Assembly (NCBI GenBank): GCA_963693005.1
Contig: OY843729.1
Span: 1 to 44,929, forward strand
Direction of reading: 5' to 3'
Origin: Bodonicaedibacter sp963693005
GTDB taxonomy: Bacteria; Pseudomonadota; Alphaproteobacteria; UBA6184
Length of the DNA stretch: 44,929 nt
In this document: positions 41,240 to 44,929 of the stretch, piece after piece
How positions within the stretch are numbered: the stretch's first letter is position 1
Layout of the letters: each line of letters begins with the position of its first letter
Notes under the pieces: generated by a model
The model's database searches: none
What the model saw: only the letters and a program-made list of their open reading frames with translations
What the model was told of the DNA's origin: nothing
Program-made: the position numbers and the translations under genes

Positions 41240-42691
41240 TTATTCACCAGTAGTGGCGGGGCGCCATTTCTGAAGTTGATCTCTGAAGAGTTTAAAGTTC
41301 GACTTTATAATCTTAGCGTATTGATCGAGCTCTCTTTGTCGACTACTTTGATCATCTGTTGTCATGGGGACCTGCATTAGAGTACCTGATACATGTTGAC
41401 AGGCTGCATCTACAACTCTGTCAAACTGTCGGAGTTCTTCAGCCATGATGGTTGTAGCCTCATGAACCCGTAGATGTGGTTGGCGCTTGCGAAGTGCATA
41501 ATACATCGCTTTGCCCGTGCTACTGTAGTCAAAATATCCATTACCTTCGAGAAAGCCTTTGAAAAAATACTCACCAAATCGAATTTCGTTTAGGTCTGTA
41601 CTATTAAGTCTAAAATCGATAGCTTTTGCGTTTAGTCTGCCGTCGGGTTCTTGAACGAAACCGTAGTTACCAGGATTTGTCTGGAAGTCAGAGAGTCGCA
41701 TAATTCTAGCAAGCACATCTAATTTAGCGACTTCTCTTACAAAGTTCTTTGCTATCCCACCCTCAGTATTCACGATTTCTTCAGCTTGTTGATGTTCAGC
41801 ATCTGAAAAGTCGACTACGTCTGGGAGTTGAGAAAGATCTCCCCAGAGTTGAGCTTGAGCCGCAGAGTTGCGATCGTCTTTAAAGTGTGCGTATTCCTTA
41901 AACGGTACTTGGGTGACTGTTCCATCGGAGTTAAGCTGAGTGCCTGCATCGAGAGTAGCAATATACATGTTATTCCCATCACGGCCAAAGAAATGACACT
42001 GAGGGCCAACACCCAACCCTTCTAATACCTTGTAGACTAATAACTCCGATGGATTAACTAGCGAAGGAGCAGAGCTCTTCTCAGAAGTGAGCCCTCCAGA
42101 GTGTGTTTTAATGTAGTATTTCACAGTTTGGCCATTAGCTAAAGTGACAATGGCTTGTGTTCCAAGTTGAACACCGTCATGCTTTTCTACAAAGCTTACC
42201 GAGCAACCATGGTGCACTGTTAAAAGATATTTTGGAAACAGTTCTTCTATTCGATCAAGGTGTGCACCTTTGCAAAAGGTCAAAACATCATTCAGTTTAC
42301 CACGTAAGGCATTTAAGTTAGGAGTATTTAGACCTTTTCTGAATCGACCATCTAAGTGGTTCTTTATCCTAAGCAACAAAGATTTCTTTCTTTGGTCATC
42401 AAAAGGTATAGAGAGATCTGCTAAGATATCGAGATTCAATCCAAGATCTTGAGCGGCCTGTACCCCGATAACATCAAGCAACTTTTCTTTAGTTAGATCG
42501 CTCTGAATTATTACATTAACACGTGCGCCTGGTGTTTGTTCTGCAGCATGAACTGCTAATGCTGAAGCATTACGGGTAGGTGTAGCAGGATCTTGTTCTA
42601 AGTCGGCCGCGGTAGTCGCAGGCATGGTGACGCAAACTCCCAGAGCTGTTGCCAGAAGTGAATTCTTGAGTGTAGTAGGATAGTGTTTCAT
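41240..42691 (-). CDS. Secreted kinase-like protein C, second identical copy
   Basis: 483 residues identical to 6930-8381, including Lys195, Glu216, Asp335, Asn339 and Asp359. Because the copies are identical over the whole 4.6-kb arm, duplication was recent or is kept uniform by recombination, doubling the dose of this protein. Confidence 0.78.
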   Translation of the reverse strand: MKHYPTTLKNSLLATALGVCVTMPATTAADLEQDPATPTRNASALAVHAAEQTPGARVNVIIQSDLTKEKLLDVIGVQAAQDLGLNLDILADLSIPFDDQRKKSLLLRIKNHLDGRFRKGLNTPNLNALRGKLNDVLTFCKGAHLDRIEELFPKYLLTVHHGCSVSFVEKHDGVQLGTQAIVTLANGQTVKYYIKTHSGGLTSEKSSAPSLVNPSELLVYKVLEGLGVGPQCHFFGRDGNNMYIATLDAGTQLNSDGTVTQVPFKEYAHFKDDRNSAAQAQLWGDLSQLPDVVDFSDAEHQQAEEIVNTEGGIAKNFVREVAKLDVLARIMRLSDFQTNPGNYGFVQEPDGRLNAKAIDFRLNSTDLNEIRFGEYFFKGFLEGNGYFDYSSTGKAMYYALRKRQPHLRVHEATTIMAEELRQFDRVVDAACQHVSGTLMQVPMTTDDQSSRQRELDQYAKIIKSNFKLFRDQLQKWRPATTGE

Positions 42692-42801
42692 AAATGCATC
42701 TCCCCAGATAGTATCTTAAACCAGTGTGTGTTGAATTCTAAACATAAGATCTAAACCCTATGAGCTACTTATAAGGCAAAGAATGTCAAGTTTCAAGTCT
42801 A

Positions 42802-43011
42802 ATGCTATGCCGTCTTAACCAAACAGATGCCCATCAAACCTCACAGTCGGTGTCAACGCATCAACAGCGTAGGCCCCTCATTACTGTGGATGAAGTATTA
42901 CAGTTAGGTTCTGAGTATCAATTAATCTTATCTGCGAACAATCCGCCGTTACGATGTGTGAAAGCAACGTATTATCGACATCGTGCCTTTAAAGAACTAC
43001 TCCGTCAATAA
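42802..43011 (+). pseudogene. VirD4/TraG-type coupling protein C-terminal remnant (arm 2 copy)
   Basis: Identical to 6610-6819. Confidence 0.65.
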
Positions 43012-43069
43012 TCTAAAAGTGTGATATACTTATGCCAAATATTGTCTATGATGAGAGAGATCAATACCG

Positions 43070-43867
43070 ATGCCATTAAGTAAGTTTTTAGATCCCAAGA
43101 ATGATGTTGCCTTCAGAAAGGTCTTTGGTTCTGAAGAACATAAGGACATTGTGATTCATTTTATCAATGATGTGTTGGGCTATCAAGGATCTGACGTCAT
43201 CGAAGACGTGGAGTTTCTATCTCCGATTCAAGACCCAGAGATTTCCTCTAAAAAACAGAGTATCATCGATATTCTGTGTAAGGCGAAAAATGGTGCTCAG
43301 ATTATTGTAGAAATGCAGGTTGCCCCGACCAAGGGCTTTGAGAAGCGAGCGCAGTACTATGCGGCTAAAGCCTATTCCCGACAACTGAACAAAGGGAAAG
43401 ACAGTACATATCATCACTTAAGGGAAGTGATCTTTATAGCCATTGTGGACTGTATCCTATTTAAGGATAAGGACGCCTATAAGTCTGATCATGTGATCTT
43501 AGATAAGCATAGCTATGAACATGACCTCAAAGACTTCTCTTTTACCTTTATCGAATTACCGAAGTTTAAGAAGGACCGCGTTGAAGACCTTGAAGGGATC
43601 TTAGAGAAGTGGTGTTATTACTTTAAGTACGCCGATGAGACCACGGAAGAGGACTTGGAGAAACTGATCGGAAGAGACAGGGTGATCCAGAAGGCTTATG
43701 ATCAATTGAACCGCTTCCATTGGTCAGAACCCGACCTGATGGCCTATGATAAAGAAATCAAGCGACTCCGTGACAATATTGCCGCTATCGAATACAAGTT
43801 CGATAAAGGTAACGCCGCAGGGAAGACGGAAGGACTCAAAGCAGGCAAATCTGAGGGATTAAAATAG
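43070..43867 (+). CDS. Rpn-family PD-(D/E)XK nuclease (arm 2 copy)
   Basis: 265 residues identical to 5754-6551, with Asp67, Glu81 and Gln83 intact. A recombination-promoting nuclease inside both arms of a palindrome is a suggestive position. Confidence 0.88.
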   Translation: MPLSKFLDPKNDVAFRKVFGSEEHKDIVIHFINDVLGYQGSDVIEDVEFLSPIQDPEISSKKQSIIDILCKAKNGAQIIVEMQVAPTKGFEKRAQYYAAKAYSRQLNKGKDSTYHHLREVIFIAIVDCILFKDKDAYKSDHVILDKHSYEHDLKDFSFTFIELPKFKKDRVEDLEGILEKWCYYFKYADETTEEDLEKLIGRDRVIQKAYDQLNRFHWSEPDLMAYDKEIKRLRDNIAAIEYKFDKGNAAGKTEGLKAGKSEGLK

Positions 43868-43869
43868 TC

Positions 43870-44178
43870 TTAGAACGAATATATAAGGCAGGAGTCGGCT
43901 ATAAGAAAAGTGGGATCTTGCTGGGTGATTTAACATCGCATGGAGATGTTACTCAACTCACTTTAGATAATCAAGTTGCTCAGCCCAAATTGCCGTCTGA
44001 GCAGGGACGGGGAGTTTCAGAGACCCTCATGGCTGCACTCGATAAGCTTAATCAAAGGTATGGTCGACATACAGTCAGTGTAGGAACAGTGCCACACAAA
44101 ACAAAGAGATGGAAGGGGAGTCGCAACCACACCTCTCCAGGGTTCACCACTAAATGGTCAGAGCTTCCAAAGGTGTGA
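43870..44178 (+). pseudogene. UmuC C-terminal remnant (arm 2 copy)
   Basis: Identical to 5443-5751. Confidence 0.8.
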
Positions 44179-44232
44179 TTTGATAAGCTCAAATCATTAT
44201 CAGAAAAACCCACATGAATAGAAAGTTGAGTT

Positions 44233-44607
44233 ATGAAAAAAGATGAATCCACAAGCAATACATCCCTAAAGCAAGGATTCAATGATGTCACCATATTGAA
44301 ACCCACTGAAGTTCTTTCTCAAATAGCATTAAATTTATATGGTAAGAAGGTTCCTGCTGGTTTTCCGAGTCCCGCCACCGACTTTATGGAGGGAAAGCTC
44401 GACTTAAACGAGCATTTAATCAAAAATCCACCTGCTACCTTCTTTGTAAGAATATCTGGAGACTCTATGATAGGAGCGGGTATTCATCCGGATGACCTAT
44501 TAGTCGTAGATAGATCTATAGACCCCAAATACACAAAGATCACCATAACAGAGGAGATGAGCTTCCATATCTGGGGTGTCGTAACCTATGTGATTCATAA
44601 ACCCTAG
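44233..44607 (+). CDS. umuD: UmuD-like protein lacking catalytic Lys (arm 2 copy)
   Basis: 124 residues identical to 5014-5388. The same in-frame deletion between residues 99 and 101 is present, so the deletion predates the duplication of the arm. TTGAGTT with weak purines before ATG 44233. Confidence 0.85.
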   Translation: MKKDESTSNTSLKQGFNDVTILKPTEVLSQIALNLYGKKVPAGFPSPATDFMEGKLDLNEHLIKNPPATFFVRISGDSMIGAGIHPDDLLVVDRSIDPKYTKITITEEMSFHIWGVVTYVIHKP

Positions 44608-44929
44608 ATTAAAACAGGAGATGTAGTTACTTAAGAAGATCTGAGCAAGAGTGCGATATGAGTTGGTCGCAGGTTTACCCATATAGCTACATTTAGTGTT
44701 ATATTCGGTATACTTCTAGAAGATGTATTGCGAACTACAAGTAAGAAAAATAAGCCAACTATACTATAATGCTTGGGTCGAGGGGTCATCCCTAGTTCCG
44801 AGTGTTTAAGCTTGCCTCACACAGACTTGAAACTTGCCGTAACTTGACTTATAACTAACGCATAGGGTTCATATCCTATATTGAGAGTTCAACAAACACT
44901 CATTAAAAACACTATATGGGGAGATGCAT
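44608..44929 (+). promoter_or_regulatory. Upstream region and start codon of kinase-like gene A
   Basis: Mirror of 4692-5013. It ends in TATGGGGAGATGCAT: GGGGAG is the ribosome site used before genes B and C. In B and C, GATGCAT is followed by TCATGAAACAC or TTATGAAACAC; here the window ends after GATGCAT and base 1 is AAACAC, so five bases including the usual ATG are absent. ATG 44924-44926 then becomes the in-frame start. Confidence 0.6.

Larger units (their letters stand above)
40323..44929. repeat. 4.6-kb perfect-looking inverted repeat, arm 2
   Basis: Mirror of 4692-9298 (coordinates sum to 49621). It ends exactly at the last base of the window. Confidence 0.92.

Noticed and set aside
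1..44929. tRNA, rRNA or riboswitch genes
   Set aside because: No cloverleaf with a GTTCRA arm, rRNA-conserved stretch or known riboswitch core was recognised by eye; a covariance search would be decisive.

Overview
The window reads as a complete or nearly complete circular plasmid of about 45 kb from an AT-rich intracellular bacterium, most likely an alphaproteobacterial endosymbiont of the Holosporales/Rickettsiales kind. The evidence is a replication and partition block (iterons, a Rep_3-type initiator, ParA, ParB and three palindromic parS-like sites whose core fits the GTTNNNNGCNNNNAAC pattern of alphaproteobacterial plasmids), many insertion-sequence copies and gene remnants, and at least nine genes for proteins with export signals that look like effectors. 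The taxon is inferred from gene content only. Circularity is suggested because the last bases (ATGCAT at 44924-44929) read in frame into base 1 and supply the start of the first gene.

Layout. 1-4.7 kb: two convergent genes of a signal-peptide-bearing, kinase-like family (A and B) surround a DUF4143-type ATPase and an IS200 remnant. 4.7-9.3 kb: one arm of a 4.6-kb inverted repeat holding a defective umuD, a umuC remnant, an Rpn-type nuclease, a coupling-protein remnant and kinase-like gene C; the other arm is 40.3-44.9 kb. 9.3-18.1 kb: an IS6-family element, a membrane protein, an AbiE toxin-antitoxin pair, a YhcG-type nuclease, a TraD-type coupling protein without relaxase or pilus genes, a mobile-mystery A/B (Xre/Fic) pair and a YgjP-type metallopeptidase broken by a stop codon. 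18.1-26.7 kb: a secreted deaminase-like protein whose C-terminus is supplied by an IS, a secreted LRR protein, a serine resolvase, a secreted protein with a four-fold helical repeat, a small secreted protein, and IS6/IS200/umuC debris. 26.7-30.9 kb: rep, iteron origin, Xre regulator, parAB and parS. 31-40.9 kb: IS6 elements, a second resolvase, a second DUF4143 ATPase, a secreted protein of 1318 residues made of two tandem NAD+-dependent DNA-ligase-like modules, and a secreted GIY-YIG nuclease.

How it fits together. Rep, ParAB/parS, two resolvases and two toxin-antitoxin-like pairs can maintain the plasmid. The cargo is mostly exported proteins: kinase-like proteins with divergent N-terminal halves, ligase-like, GIY-YIG nuclease, deaminase-like, LRR and helical-repeat proteins. 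Three of these families normally act on DNA or nucleotides, which is unusual for exported proteins. IS6-family copies (five at least 600 bp of type A, three complete of type B, and terminal remnants) lie at most rearrangement joints, none with an obvious target duplication at its own ends, so homologous or replicative IS-mediated rearrangement probably built the present map, including the large palindrome.
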